Of a stretch of 64,000 nucleotides of DNA, positions 34,726 to 44,528 are shown in pieces. Positions within the stretch are counted from its first letter, which is position 1. Each line of letters starts with the position of its first letter. Below the pieces are notes generated by a model that ran no database searches, was not told the origin of the DNA, and saw only the letters and a list, made by a program, of their open reading frames with translations. A program made the position numbers and the translations under genes. The stretch comes from Anaerolineaceae bacterium. GTDB lineage: Bacteria; Chloroflexota; Anaerolineae; Aggregatilineales; Phototrophicaceae. The stretch lies in contig WGMX01000009.1 in NCBI GenBank assembly GCA_016124855.1, positions 1-64,000 on the forward strand, given 5' to 3'.

Positions 34726-35015
34726 ACCATTTCCCTCTCTACATCATCTGCAATATTGCCCCAATTGGCAATTTGTTGGGGAACTCAAACCCCAACAGCA
34801 TTGTTTTGTTGAAGCTTCATTCTATTGAACATTCTATAACGGTTCGGTGCATGGTGACATAACAATTCTTTCCTACAAGCGGTTTAATCGTTGCGTAAAG
34901 TTGATTGTGAAGCCACCCTTTAATACCTTAGTTTCAGTCTAGCAGATTTGCGAGTACGCGAGGTTGCAGTCAGAATAGGGCTTTGATAGAAAATCTTTAT
35001 GTGAAGGATCGAAAT

Positions 35016-35786
35016 ATGTCGAATTTATTTGACTTAACCGGAAAAGTAGCCATTGTGACCGGTGCGTCACGGGGTATCGGTCAAGCCATTGCCGAACGAT
35101 ACGCCGAGGCTGGCGCGAAGGTGGTCATTAGCAGCCGGAAACAAGAAGGTCTGGAGGCGGTTGCGCAGGCTATCACCAAAAAAGGTGGTACGGCTTTGGC
35201 TGTACCTGCTCACAATGGACAAAAAGATGCTCTACAGACCCTCGTACAAGCGACTATTAATGCCTTTGGTCGCGTCGATATTCTGGTGAATAATGCCGCG
35301 ACCAATCCCCATTTTGGGACGTTGTTGGAGGCCGAGGACAGCCTTTGGCAGAAAACCATTGAAGTCAACATTATGGGCAATATGTGGCTGACACAGGCAG
35401 TAGTCAAGCATATGAAAGCCCAAGGGGGAGGCAAGATTATCAATGTCGCCTCGATCAATGGCATACGACCGGGACGGATGCAGGGTATCTACAGCATGAC
35501 CAAGGCCGCCATTATCAGCTTGACACAGACCTTAGCGATAGAATTGGCTGGCGACAATATTCAGGTAAATGCTATTGCGCCGGGATTGGTACAGACCAAG
35601 TTCGCTAGTGCCATTTGGGCGAATGATGATCTTCTGACTGAAATTCTGCGCCGCACACCTGCCGGACGTATTGGACAGCCGGATGACATCGCCGGTATTG
35701 CGATCTATTTGGCCTCAGGTGCGTCTTCATTTGCCACCGGGCAGACATTTGTCGTCGATGGCGGTGTCACATTGGGAAGCATTTAA
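35016..35786 (+). CDS. SDR-family oxidoreductase (FabG-like)
   Basis: This 256-residue classical SDR is complete: 'VTGASRGIGQAIAE' (cofactor loop), 'LVNNAATNP', the Ser in 'NVASINGIR', the YxxxK in 'YSMTKAAII' and 'VNAIAPGLVQTKF'. It reduces or oxidises a ketone or alcohol with NAD(P)H; substrate unknown. The ATG at 35016, with GAAGGA about 8 bases upstream, is chosen over the TTG at 34983. It is monocistronic. Confidence 0.93.
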   Translation: MSNLFDLTGKVAIVTGASRGIGQAIAERYAEAGAKVVISSRKQEGLEAVAQAITKKGGTALAVPAHNGQKDALQTLVQATINAFGRVDILVNNAATNPHFGTLLEAEDSLWQKTIEVNIMGNMWLTQAVVKHMKAQGGGKIINVASINGIRPGRMQGIYSMTKAAIISLTQTLAIELAGDNIQVNAIAPGLVQTKFASAIWANDDLLTEILRRTPAGRIGQPDDIAGIAIYLASGASSFATGQTFVVDGGVTLGSI

Positions 35787-35811
35787 TGCCGAGTATTTTG
35801 CTGGACTGAAC

Positions 35812-36771
35812 TTATAACACTTCCAACTGCATTTCGGCGGCACGGGCTGCGTCGTCTACCATGCCCAAGCGTGTGAAAATGATCATTGCCAGTTGGAGCT
35901 TGCGGGCAGCGGCCATTTTGCGGCCATTTCGTGCAAGGCTGATAGCATGAGCAAACATCGTTCGTGCGATTTCACCCTCTGCATGGATTTCTTGGAACGC
36001 GTCATTGGCTGCCTGAAAATAGTGATTGGCAGCGTTGACAAAGCGTTTATCCATTGGGGGAACACCTGCTGCACTGATGATTTCTGCCAGCGCTCGGTAC
36101 GAGTAACCTTTTTCAAAGGCTTGCGGTGTTCGTTGTGATATTTCATAGGCTTTAATGGCTGTTTCCCACGCCATCCCATAACGCTCTCGTTGGATGTATA
36201 GGCGTGTGAGCGCCAGATTGACTTCACAAAGTAAGACTGTGCGGTCATCAACATCCACCGGTATTTGTTCAGCTAGCAGCGCACCGGCAACCAGATCAGT
36301 TTGGGCTGCATCCAAGCGTTTCATACTCAGCCATGCTTGCCCGCGATAAGTTAATGCAAAGGCTTGGTTTTCAATATCTTTTTCGGCATTAAAGGCTTCA
36401 TAGGCTTTACCATATAGGGTGAGTGCGCGCTTGAAGTCTCCCTTATTGCGATAAGACTCGCCAATGTTCATGTCGCAAATCGCTGCCCGATTTGTATTCT
36501 TGACTTGGTTGTAAGCCGCTCGTGCCCGTTCAAAATGGTGAATGCTGACGTTCAGGTTGCCTCTTACGACTTCCATGTAGCCGATGATCTGTTCGACACG
36601 TCCTTGGTCAGCTAAATGTCCACGTATACTGGCATCTTGCGTCAGAAGTGAAAGCATATGACGCGCTTCGGGATATGGTAGTTTTCCACCTTCCCATTGG
36701 TAGGTCACATCAAGGCACTTCGCTTGAAAGTCAGCCGTTGGCTCACGATCAAGCACGATAGTTATGGTCAC
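35812..36771 (-). CDS. TPR-repeat protein
   Basis: This 319-residue soluble protein has several tetratricopeptide-like helix pairs between about residues 60 and 300 (for example 'AAICDMNIGESYRNKGDFKRAL', 'AFALTYRGQAWLSMKRLDAAQ', 'CEVNLALTRLYIQRERYGMAW'). TPR arrays mediate protein-protein binding. No enzymatic or DNA-binding domain is attached. It is divergent from the aromatic-amino-acid gene and convergent with the SDR. Confidence 0.87.
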   Translation of the reverse strand: MTITIVLDREPTADFQAKCLDVTYQWEGGKLPYPEARHMLSLLTQDASIRGHLADQGRVEQIIGYMEVVRGNLNVSIHHFERARAAYNQVKNTNRAAICDMNIGESYRNKGDFKRALTLYGKAYEAFNAEKDIENQAFALTYRGQAWLSMKRLDAAQTDLVAGALLAEQIPVDVDDRTVLLCEVNLALTRLYIQRERYGMAWETAIKAYEISQRTPQAFEKGYSYRALAEIISAAGVPPMDKRFVNAANHYFQAANDAFQEIHAEGEIARTMFAHAISLARNGRKMAAARKLQLAMIIFTRLGMVDDAARAAEMQLEVL

Positions 36772-36963
36772 AACAATTACTCAACAATCTTTAAGAAAGG
36801 TTAAACGAAAGCCTAGAATTATAAGTTGGGTAAAGTGTCATTACAACGCATTTTGCGATATTTGTTAACTATGCTATTTTCACCGAACTTCAAACTCGTC
36901 ACGCTTCTTGCTAGGCAGTATAATTAACGGGAATTTGCATAAATATGGATTGGAAAAGGAATT

Positions 36964-38061
36964 ATGGCAGATAGCAGCATACAAGAATTGCGGTCGCAAG
37001 TTGATGTAATTAACTTACAAATTTTGGAACTCTTGAACAAACGGGCGGTTCTAGCTTCAGATATTGGTAAGCTTCAACAGCAAGCAGGGACAACATTTTA
37101 CGATCCTCAACGAGAATCGCAGATGTTGACCGCGCTCGAACAAAATAATAAAGGTCCTTTTAGTAACGAGACGGTAAAAGCACTTTTTAAAGAAATATTT
37201 CGGGCATCATTAGCCTTAGAAGAAAAAGAGTCTAAGGCCAAAATATTGGTTCAGCGCAAAACAGCCGACGAGCGTACCATCATTACTCTGCCAGATGGCG
37301 TGACCAAAATTGGAGATGGCGGCTTTGCGATTATTAGCGGCCCGTGCGCGGTTGAAAGCTACGAAGAAATGGACGAAACCGCCGCTGTCCTTGCCAAGCG
37401 CGGTGTTAAGATTTTGCGCGGTATGGTCTTTAAGCCCCGTACCTCACCTTATGACTATCAAGGTATGGGCGAACCCGGTTTGAAGATTGCCCGTCAGGTG
37501 GCGAACAAGTACAACATGTTCATCACCAGCGAAATTATGGATGCTAGCCAGATTCCGATGATGTCGGATTACGTCGATATTTTCTGGGTTGGCGCGCGCA
37601 ACATGCAGAACAGCTTCTTGCTCAAGGCAATGGGGCAGGTACGCCAGCCTGTTATCCTCAAACGCGGTTTATCTGCAACCTTGGAAGAATTCCTGTATGC
37701 TGCTGAGTATATTGTCAGCAGTGGTAATCCTAACGTCATCTTAATTGAGCGTGGTATCCGTACCTTTGAAAAAGCCACCCGTAACACCCTCGATATTGGC
37801 GGCGTAGCGGTCATGAAGTTGGAAAGTCACTTGCCGATCATCGTCGATATTTCGCACTCAGCCGGTCGGCGTGATATTGCCGTGCCGCTTGCCCGTGTAG
37901 CCAAAGCCAGCGGTGCGGATGGTTTGATGGTCGAAGTGCATCCCAACCCGCCAGTAGCCATGAGCGACGCTAAACAACAGCTTTATTTCCACCAGTTTAA
38001 CGAGGTCATGGACAGCATCGAACATCTCAACGTCAACAGCGAGTCTGTCGTCGCTAAATGA
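36964..38061 (+). CDS. bifunctional chorismate mutase / DAHP synthase
   Basis: This 365-residue enzyme has an N-terminal AroQ-type chorismate mutase (residues about 5-90, 'LRSQVDVINLQILELLNKRAVLA') and a type Iβ DAHP synthase domain (about 115-350: 'ISGPCAVES', 'RGMVFKPRTSPYDYQG', 'WVGARNMQN', 'KRGLSATLEE', 'ILIERGIRTFE', 'DISHSAGRRD'). It makes DAHP, the first shikimate intermediate; in Bacillus-type fusions the mutase domain senses chorismate or prephenate for feedback control. AAGGA precedes the ATG. Confidence 0.95.
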   Translation: MADSSIQELRSQVDVINLQILELLNKRAVLASDIGKLQQQAGTTFYDPQRESQMLTALEQNNKGPFSNETVKALFKEIFRASLALEEKESKAKILVQRKTADERTIITLPDGVTKIGDGGFAIISGPCAVESYEEMDETAAVLAKRGVKILRGMVFKPRTSPYDYQGMGEPGLKIARQVANKYNMFITSEIMDASQIPMMSDYVDIFWVGARNMQNSFLLKAMGQVRQPVILKRGLSATLEEFLYAAEYIVSSGNPNVILIERGIRTFEKATRNTLDIGGVAVMKLESHLPIIVDISHSAGRRDIAVPLARVAKASGADGLMVEVHPNPPVAMSDAKQQLYFHQFNEVMDSIEHLNVNSESVVAK

Positions 38062-38606
38062 GTTTGCGTCCCTCACTAAAAAAGTTACTCGGTCGGGGCG
38101 AAGCATCTGCCCCGACCATCCCCTCAGACTTAAATATCACCATTCGTCGTCAACATCGCCGCAGTTTGATGATGCGTCCTGTTCCCGGTGGTTTTGAGGT
38201 TTATATCCCCCGTTGGATGCGTCCTGATAATCCCAAAGTGACCGAGTTCATTCATAGTGCCTTACAAAAATTGGGCACTGAACCACCACCCATTCCAGCC
38301 GAACAAACCAGCCGTGAACAAATCATTGCGATGGTCAATATATGGGCAGAACGCATGGAATTGCAACCTAAGCGCATCAGTTTCCGAGATATGAGGCGCA
38401 AGTGGGGTTCGTGTTCCAGCCGTGAGAATATCACGCTGAGTACACGCCTAACATGGGTTGCACCACATCTCGCTGAGTATGTGGTGGTGCATGAGTTGGT
38501 ACACTTGCGGGTATTCAATCACGGGAAAGAATTCAAAGCGATGATGAGCCAGTATATGCCCGACTGGAAATCACGGGAAAAAGAATTGAACGCGGTGCGG
38601 TTTTAA
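38058..38606 (+). CDS. YgjP-like metallopeptidase domain protein
   Basis: This 182-residue protein belongs to the YgjP/M48-like (DUF45) zinc-metallopeptidase-fold family. Evidence is 'FRDMRRKWGSCSSRENITLS', the zinc motif 'VVVHELVHLRVFNHGKEF' (HExxH plus a third His) and 'MPDWKSREKELN'. Members are often near housekeeping genes and their substrates are unknown. The start overlaps the DAHP synthase stop by 4 bases. Confidence 0.9.
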   Translation: MSLRPSLKKLLGRGEASAPTIPSDLNITIRRQHRRSLMMRPVPGGFEVYIPRWMRPDNPKVTEFIHSALQKLGTEPPPIPAEQTSREQIIAMVNIWAERMELQPKRISFRDMRRKWGSCSSRENITLSTRLTWVAPHLAEYVVVHELVHLRVFNHGKEFKAMMSQYMPDWKSREKELNAVRF

Positions 38607-38619
38607 CAGCAAATCTTAT

Positions 38620-38871
38620 TTAACTGCAAATAGGAGCACGGCAATTTTTGTCTACGATAAATACAAGAAACAAAAACATAAGAATGCCGAACCCAAAAAG
38701 CGAATACCCAAAAACTTTACGAATCGACCATATTGAGCTGTCTATGGGCTGATTTGAGTATTTTGTAACTCTTAGTGATACTAGCGTAATCAAAGACAAT
38801 ACGACTGCGGGAACCAATCCGCATAGGAAAGAGATCATAGCTTGTCTGACTAACCAATTTGCATTGTCCAA
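38620..38871 (-). CDS. possible small membrane protein
   Basis: This 83-residue ORF has two predicted hydrophobic segments (residues about 12-33 and 53-73). It starts with TTG, lacks a clear ribosome-binding site and is AT-rich compared with its neighbours, so it may be a chance ORF or a recent acquisition. Confidence 0.4.
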   Translation of the reverse strand: MDNANWLVRQAMISFLCGLVPAVVLSLITLVSLRVTKYSNQPIDSSIWSIRKVFGYSLFGFGILMFLFLVFIVDKNCRAPICS

Positions 38872-38907
38872 ATTTAATTACCACTTGTTAGCAATAGGTC
38901 TATTTGT

Positions 38908-40524
38908 TTACTCTACCTCAAAAAGCCTAAGCAGTTTCAGCGCGACCTGTAAGTTCATGCGTGTGAGTGGATCGCCGAGATCAACTTCATACAGCGTTTT
39001 AAGCCGGTCAAGCCGATAATTGAGGGTGCTGCGATGAATATGTAAGGTTTCGGCGGTTTGAACCCCATTGCCACCCGCATCAAGATACCCTTCGAGGGTA
39101 TCAAAGAGATCGGTTTCGCCTGCTTCTAAGAGCCGTCGTAAAATTGGAACATATAAATTGGTGGTTAGCGTGTCTTTACCCGCCCGATAGAGCGTGTGAA
39201 TATAGCCTAAATCGTCGAAAAACACGGCACTGCTTTCGTTATGTAAACGACGTGTGATATGCAGTAATTCCCGGCATTGATGGTGAGCTGTGCGAACATC
39301 ATCTGCACCTTGTTGTGTTCCACTCACTCCGACACGGAAATTTAGACTGCCGTTCACCTCGGCCTGTATTTGGCTAATCATCTGATGCACAGCTTGATCG
39401 GCTTGCGTAAGGATGACGACTTCGCCAGCGAATTGACCGACAACTGCTCGCCAACCGTGCAGTCCCGCTAAGCGATTCACACGCCGGTAAAGTTGAAGCA
39501 TTCGCTGTGTGTTGCGTTCGCTAGTTTCTATAACCAACATGACGTACTTGCCCGATAAATCGAGGCCATAACGCAGTGCTTGGTCGCTGAGAATGACTTC
39601 ACGCCCCGATTCACTTTGGATCAATTGGGAGAGCAAATTGCCTTTAAGCGACGCTTCGGCACTTTGCACCGACTCTTGATAAAGCATCATGAGAGCGGCC
39701 ACAGTCGCGCCGATATTGATAGCGATGCTATCCAATTCGGTTAATGGACGGTCGTCAGCGATTATCCACACGTAGCCGTAAATATCGCCGTGAACAACAA
39801 TAGGCGCGAGAATGCGTTCGAGTTCCAACCCGACATCTGGCATCTGTGGGATATACACTGGTCGTAGAGTTTGCCGAATTTCCGGCAGAATACCACGTTC
39901 TTCGAGCGCCGACACCAAGCGTGGATCGGTGCGGCCTTCGCTGACGGTAAAACGTCGTGCTTCATCGACTGCCGCAACATTTGCGCTGGCGAGAATTTCA
40001 AAGCGCTCGTTTTCGATACTGATGGATTGACCGAGCAAACCAGCCATGCGTGACGCAAGCTGTTTGAGATCGCCGCCATCGAGTACCAATTGCGTTAAAC
40101 GCTGTTGGATGTCGAGTGCACCCGTGACCATCGCCATATTTTCTTCAGCAATGCGTTCATTAGCGGCTTTCACCATGTCGATGAACGGCTGTTGATAAGA
40201 AATTTCAATGAGTGGGAAATCTTTTTGGTCAGCCAATTCACGCAAATCATCGGAGGCATGGTCAATGTAGCGTCCGACGCTGAGGACTAGGCCAACGACG
40301 CCTTTTTCAGCCATTTGCTGGATATATAGACGCTGTTCCTCAGGGTTGACTGGAATGTTATGTCCGGTGGTCAAAACCAACTCGCCGCCGCGCATCCAAC
40401 GCGGAGCATCCGGTACACTGGCAACGTGTACCCACGCAATTGCTTTATCCAGCCCTTTTTGACCTGCGACGAGCTGCGCACCAGAAAACTGATCTAACTT
40501 TAAGACTTCGGATACCGTTAGCAT
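38908..40524 (-). CDS. PucR-family transcriptional regulator
   Basis: This 538-residue protein has the PucR layout: an N-terminal PucR domain (residues about 1-130, 'LTVSEVLKLDQFSGAQLVAG', 'RWMRGGELVLTTGHNI'), a central GAF-like region (about 155-290) and a C-terminal helix-turn-helix ('TLHIHRSTLNYRLDRLKTLY'). Relatives activate purine-degradation and amino-acid-catabolism genes. No target is evident, but the LysM-M23 and enoyl-CoA hydratase genes lie next to it on the same strand. Confidence 0.92.
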   Translation of the reverse strand: MLTVSEVLKLDQFSGAQLVAGQKGLDKAIAWVHVASVPDAPRWMRGGELVLTTGHNIPVNPEEQRLYIQQMAEKGVVGLVLSVGRYIDHASDDLRELADQKDFPLIEISYQQPFIDMVKAANERIAEENMAMVTGALDIQQRLTQLVLDGGDLKQLASRMAGLLGQSISIENERFEILASANVAAVDEARRFTVSEGRTDPRLVSALEERGILPEIRQTLRPVYIPQMPDVGLELERILAPIVVHGDIYGYVWIIADDRPLTELDSIAINIGATVAALMMLYQESVQSAEASLKGNLLSQLIQSESGREVILSDQALRYGLDLSGKYVMLVIETSERNTQRMLQLYRRVNRLAGLHGWRAVVGQFAGEVVILTQADQAVHQMISQIQAEVNGSLNFRVGVSGTQQGADDVRTAHHQCRELLHITRRLHNESSAVFFDDLGYIHTLYRAGKDTLTTNLYVPILRRLLEAGETDLFDTLEGYLDAGGNGVQTAETLHIHRSTLNYRLDRLKTLYEVDLGDPLTRMNLQVALKLLRLFEVE

Positions 40525-40686
40525 GATTCGGTTCTACATTCAATTAAACAAAAGGCGAGTCTGAAATCTCAGCCCGCCCTCAAAAACCTTATGCTATTGT
40601 ATCATGTCTTGATGCCATATTTGCACCTCAGACAAGCTTTCTTCAGTCTTCAATTGTTACAGGAAGATATGGCACTGCATCCTGTT

Positions 40687-41964
40687 TTAGTAACACACAT
40701 CGGGCAGGGTAGCGCACGGGTCTTGCGGTGTTTCACCGTAGCGAATTTCAAAATGCAAATGTGGGCCGGATGAATTGCCGGTACTGCCAACACCACCAAT
40801 GACTGAACCCGCTGGAATGAGTTGACCGCAGCGTACTGCGATTGAACTTAGGTGTCCGTAGAGGGTAAGGAATGGGCCGTGTGCCAGCACGATTAAGTTG
40901 CCATAACCCCATGAATTCCATCCGGCGAAAATCACTGCGCCGCTATTAGCTGCACGGACAGCCGTACCGGGAGGGGCTGCACGGTCAACACCTGTGTGAA
41001 TAGTCGAAAAACCGCGTACATAGGTGCCGTTGGGCAGCGGGTTGATCCATGCTGCGCCGCCGCCGGGATTTTGCACGTTGCCGCAGCTTCCCGGATCGCC
41101 CGGAGCAAATCCTGTGACAAAGCCCTGACGTGCCGTATCACCCGAGTTATCAACAGTTACACCGGGATTCCACGTAATATCCTCCCCTTTACCGCCGGGA
41201 ATAAAGATATATGAACCACTAAGCGGTACCGTGTCGGGTGTTGCGCCCGAAAGATCATTGTATTCCGAGTCAATGACGGCATAAGGATCATTGACCTTGT
41301 AAGCTTCCGCCCACTCTTTAATTGTTTTTGTGCCAACCACTTGCAAATAAACGCCATCTATCGGCGGAATGTTTAGAACATCACCGGGGCGCAGCACCAG
41401 AGCAAAACGCCGATTGTTCGACCATGCAATTGTTTCCGGCGCGAGTTTAAACCGTTCTGCAATGGTGTAAATGGTATCGCCTGTGGCAGCCGTATACTGA
41501 ATGACCTCGCTGCGAGGACGATCTTGCTTAATAAATGTAAATGGACTGAGGTTGTCACGCTGGACAATGAGCGGATTGCTGATGTCCAAGTTTTGTGGTG
41601 TCGCCTGAAGCAGGGAAACAACCATATCAGGGCTAATAGTTGGCGCGCCATCGGGAACGAATACTGGCACAGGTGTTGCCTGTACGAGTGTATTGGTTGG
41701 AATGACAGTTGCACCAATAGCGTTATCAGCGGTGGGTGCAAGTGAAGTCGGTGGTATCTGCTTTTGTGGGCTGGGCATCATGAGCAGAATAGTGGTCGCT
41801 AGGGTGAGTATTGCGGCTCCGATTAAGCTGAGTAACCCAACCATCCGCCGCCATGGTGCAGTTGTGGACGATGGATCCAACTGTACCTTCCGTATGCTGA
41901 TCGAGGGGTTGGTATCAGCCAACGGATCAATTGGTGGCTCATGAATATTCTTCGGATCAACCAT
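40687..41964 (-). CDS. LysM-M23 peptidase (cell-wall hydrolase)
   Basis: This 425-residue protein has one TM segment (residues about 42-66), a Pro/Thr-rich linker, two LysM-like domains (about 150-200 'TGDTIYTIAERFKLAPETIAW', and about 205-255) and a C-terminal M23 domain with metal ligands in 'HTGVDRAAPPG', 'YGHLSSI' and 'HLHFEIR'. It should bind and cut peptidoglycan cross-links outside the membrane. The M23 residues are complete, so an active endopeptidase is likely. Confidence 0.93.
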   Translation of the reverse strand: MVDPKNIHEPPIDPLADTNPSISIRKVQLDPSSTTAPWRRMVGLLSLIGAAILTLATTILLMMPSPQKQIPPTSLAPTADNAIGATVIPTNTLVQATPVPVFVPDGAPTISPDMVVSLLQATPQNLDISNPLIVQRDNLSPFTFIKQDRPRSEVIQYTAATGDTIYTIAERFKLAPETIAWSNNRRFALVLRPGDVLNIPPIDGVYLQVVGTKTIKEWAEAYKVNDPYAVIDSEYNDLSGATPDTVPLSGSYIFIPGGKGEDITWNPGVTVDNSGDTARQGFVTGFAPGDPGSCGNVQNPGGGAAWINPLPNGTYVRGFSTIHTGVDRAAPPGTAVRAANSGAVIFAGWNSWGYGNLIVLAHGPFLTLYGHLSSIAVRCGQLIPAGSVIGGVGSTGNSSGPHLHFEIRYGETPQDPCATLPDVCY

Positions 41965-42074
41965 AAACGTACTCCAATTATCATTACCTTTTGTCCCCCC
42001 ACCGCGCAGAATGATAAACCCATTACCTGCTAGATAACAAGTCTGCTCATTTCCCTATTGCTTTTTCCGGTGCT

Positions 42075-42866
42075 TTATTTGCCTTTCCATTTCGGTGCTT
42101 GTTTGGTTAACATGGCCTCAATACCTGCTTCGAAATCTTGAGTGCGGATGAGGATACTTTGTGCCCAGCCTTCAAGTTGTAGTCCACGTTGGCTGTCGCC
42201 GATGTTATCAATGACACGTTTGGCATAACTGACTGCTAAAGGGGCGGCTTGTGCCAATTCATTCACCATAAGTTTGCCTTTTGCCGATAACTCGTCCTCT
42301 GAAACGACAGCGTTTAGAATGCTAAATCGTTCGGCATCATGTAAGTTGATGGTTTTGCCGGTCATAATGTATTCTTTGGCGCGGGCAACACCTACCAAAC
42401 GTGTTAAACGAGTTGTCCCGCCGACATCAGGAATGATGCCCAAGCGCGTTTCCGGTAAGCCAATCTTTGTACCTTCAGCCGCGATTCTAAAGTCGCAGGC
42501 TAGAGCAATTTCGAATCCGAGTCCTAAACAATAGCCATGTAAAAGGGCGATGGTGGGTAAGCTGCAATGTTCAATCTTATTGGTCACGCTCTGGTACGCG
42601 GCAGTCAAAGGAAAGAGATTGTCACGCCAATTTTCCCCAAAATGGGCCGATGATTCAGCAAATGACGTGACATCAATGCCCGCTGAGAAACCCGTCCCTT
42701 CGCCGCGCATAAGGACGGCGCGAACATCTGCTATTTTTTCAGCCTCATCGATAGCGGCATCCAGTTCCATCATCATTGACCATGTAATGGCATTGCGTTT
42801 TTCAGGTCGATTTAAAATGATCTCAAAAATATTTTCGCGCTTTTGAGTCTGAATGAATGAAGTCAT
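42075..42866 (-). CDS. enoyl-CoA hydratase/isomerase family protein
   Basis: This 263-residue crotonase-fold protein has the expected blocks: 'LNRPEKRNAITWSM', the oxyanion-hole segment 'GTGFSAGIDVTSF', 'HGYCLGLGFEIALACDFRIA' and 'LPETRLGIIPDVGGT'. The Glu in 'PETRLG' could be the catalytic acid; which acyl-CoA is used is not known. AAGGAG precedes the ATG. Confidence 0.92.
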   Translation of the reverse strand: MTSFIQTQKRENIFEIILNRPEKRNAITWSMMMELDAAIDEAEKIADVRAVLMRGEGTGFSAGIDVTSFAESSAHFGENWRDNLFPLTAAYQSVTNKIEHCSLPTIALLHGYCLGLGFEIALACDFRIAAEGTKIGLPETRLGIIPDVGGTTRLTRLVGVARAKEYIMTGKTINLHDAERFSILNAVVSEDELSAKGKLMVNELAQAAPLAVSYAKRVIDNIGDSQRGLQLEGWAQSILIRTQDFEAGIEAMLTKQAPKWKGK

Positions 42867-42981
42867 TTTTACTCCTTAACCAAAATCGAAACTTGTGTAA
42901 GTATAGTAGCGTGTGTCGGCAAAGACTAAAATGCAAACCCGTGCTTCCGAGTATAAATTGTTCTGAAGTGAAGGAGCGACA

Positions 42982-43782
42982 ATGACCGCACCTGACCCTG
43001 ATTACCTTAAGAACGAGCAGTACAAAGACGCGACACGTTTACAAGCGCGAGCACGCCTCCATGCAGATTACAGTCGTAATCCTTATGGTTGGTTTGAATG
43101 GCAGTTCGACCTTTATAAAGATTTGCCAGCCAATGCGCAAATACTTGAGTTGGGGGCAGGCGCGGGATGGCTATGGTTGAAAAATAGGCAGCATATTCCG
43201 GCAGGGTGGGATATTACCTTATCAGATTTTTCAGCGGGGATGGTAGAGGAACAGCACCAAAATTTAGCCAAGCTATCCAGACCCTTTCATTTTGCACAGA
43301 CTGATATTCAAGCCATTGATTTTCCTGACCAAATCTTTGACGCAGTAATCGCTAATCACATGCTGTATCACGTACCTGACCGCGCTAAGGCTATTCGCGA
43401 AATGAGGCGTGTACTAAAACCCGGTGGCACCGTTTTTACAGCAACCAACGGTGAACGCCACTTACAGGAAATCCATAATTTGCTGGCGCGTTTTGGTTTT
43501 CAGCCCGGTGAATATCTCGAAGGGTTTGTGGCGGCTAAAGGTTACACTCTAGAGAATGCAGCCGACCAATTGCAAAACGCATTCGAGCATGTCGAATTGC
43601 ATCGCTACGATGATGCCATCGTCTTGACCGAAGCCAAGCCCTTGATTGATTACATATTATCGTTTCCTATTCAACTAAGCGCTGAGCGTTCGCGCGCATT
43701 TAAAACCTTTGTTGAAGTCGAGTTTAATCGTACTGGTACGATGGATATTACCAAAGATATGGGTGTGCTTGTAGCTCGCTGA
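42982..43782 (+). CDS. class I SAM-dependent methyltransferase
   Basis: This 266-residue protein has the SAM-binding motif I 'ILELGAGAGWLW', motif II 'ITLSDFSAGM', and 'DAVIANHMLYHVPDRAKA' / 'MRRVLKPGGTVF', all typical of the UbiE/methyltransferase-11 group. The substrate cannot be told. AAGGAG precedes the ATG. It is monocistronic and convergent with a hemolysin-III gene. Confidence 0.92.
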   Translation: MTAPDPDYLKNEQYKDATRLQARARLHADYSRNPYGWFEWQFDLYKDLPANAQILELGAGAGWLWLKNRQHIPAGWDITLSDFSAGMVEEQHQNLAKLSRPFHFAQTDIQAIDFPDQIFDAVIANHMLYHVPDRAKAIREMRRVLKPGGTVFTATNGERHLQEIHNLLARFGFQPGEYLEGFVAAKGYTLENAADQLQNAFEHVELHRYDDAIVLTEAKPLIDYILSFPIQLSAERSRAFKTFVEVEFNRTGTMDITKDMGVLVAR

Positions 43783-43793
43783 CGGAGTCTGAT

Positions 43794-44429
43794 CTATCTG
43801 AGGCAAATGATTACGGCGATGAAATGCAATGTGCTGCCGGTCATCACGAACAGATGCCAGAGTTCGTGGTATCCAATAAGGGGATGGAGGTTGGGTTTTT
43901 CTAAACCAAAGACCACAGCGCCAATCGCAAAGATGACACCGCTTACCACCAGAAAGATGACGGCTTCATCGGGGATCATTGCGATTACAGCGGGCGGGGC
44001 GATGAACACCACAGAAGCCATAAGCATGTAATAGAGAAGAGAGAATACTCCGGGTTTTGTCAAAAATAAAAGTTTGTAGACAATGCCGATTATGGCTAAG
44101 ATCCACACCAATACCAGCAAAATCCAGCGCCATTCTCCTGTAATGACGGTCACACATATTGGTGTGTAACTGCCCGCGATCAACAGGTAGATTGCGGCGT
44201 GGTCAATGCGTTCCAACCACAATAGTTTTCTATCTGAGCCATGCGACAAATGATAGACGGCGCTGGCGCAGTATAACGTGATGAGGCTTACACCATATAT
44301 CAAGGCGGACAGTAGTTTTACCGGGTTATTTCGGGTGATGAATATTAACCAGAGCATTGCGCCGGTTGAGAAAACAGCACCTGTTAGATGTGTAAAGCCA
44401 TTTACCGGTTCACGAAAGCGCTGCATCAT
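43794..44429 (-). CDS. hemolysin III family (PAQR) membrane protein
   Basis: This 211-residue protein has seven hydrophobic segments and the family motifs 'REPVNGFTHLTGAV', 'SAVYHLS', 'ERIDHAAIYLLIAGSYTP' and 'YHELWHLFVMTGSTLHF'. PAQR proteins have a conserved Ser/His/Asp metal site and are suggested hydrolases; bacterial function is uncertain. The ATG at 44429 (GGAGA upstream) is preferred to the TTG at 44456. Confidence 0.93.
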   Translation of the reverse strand: MMQRFREPVNGFTHLTGAVFSTGAMLWLIFITRNNPVKLLSALIYGVSLITLYCASAVYHLSHGSDRKLLWLERIDHAAIYLLIAGSYTPICVTVITGEWRWILLVLVWILAIIGIVYKLLFLTKPGVFSLLYYMLMASVVFIAPPAVIAMIPDEAVIFLVVSGVIFAIGAVVFGLEKPNLHPLIGYHELWHLFVMTGSTLHFIAVIICLR

Positions 44430-44528
44430 TGTGGGATGTTCTCCATGAATTCTCAACTGCGATACGTATCATCTCTCCTACGAAAAACGGATAAAATTTG
44501 TTCCAAATTGAATGGGACGGACTAAATT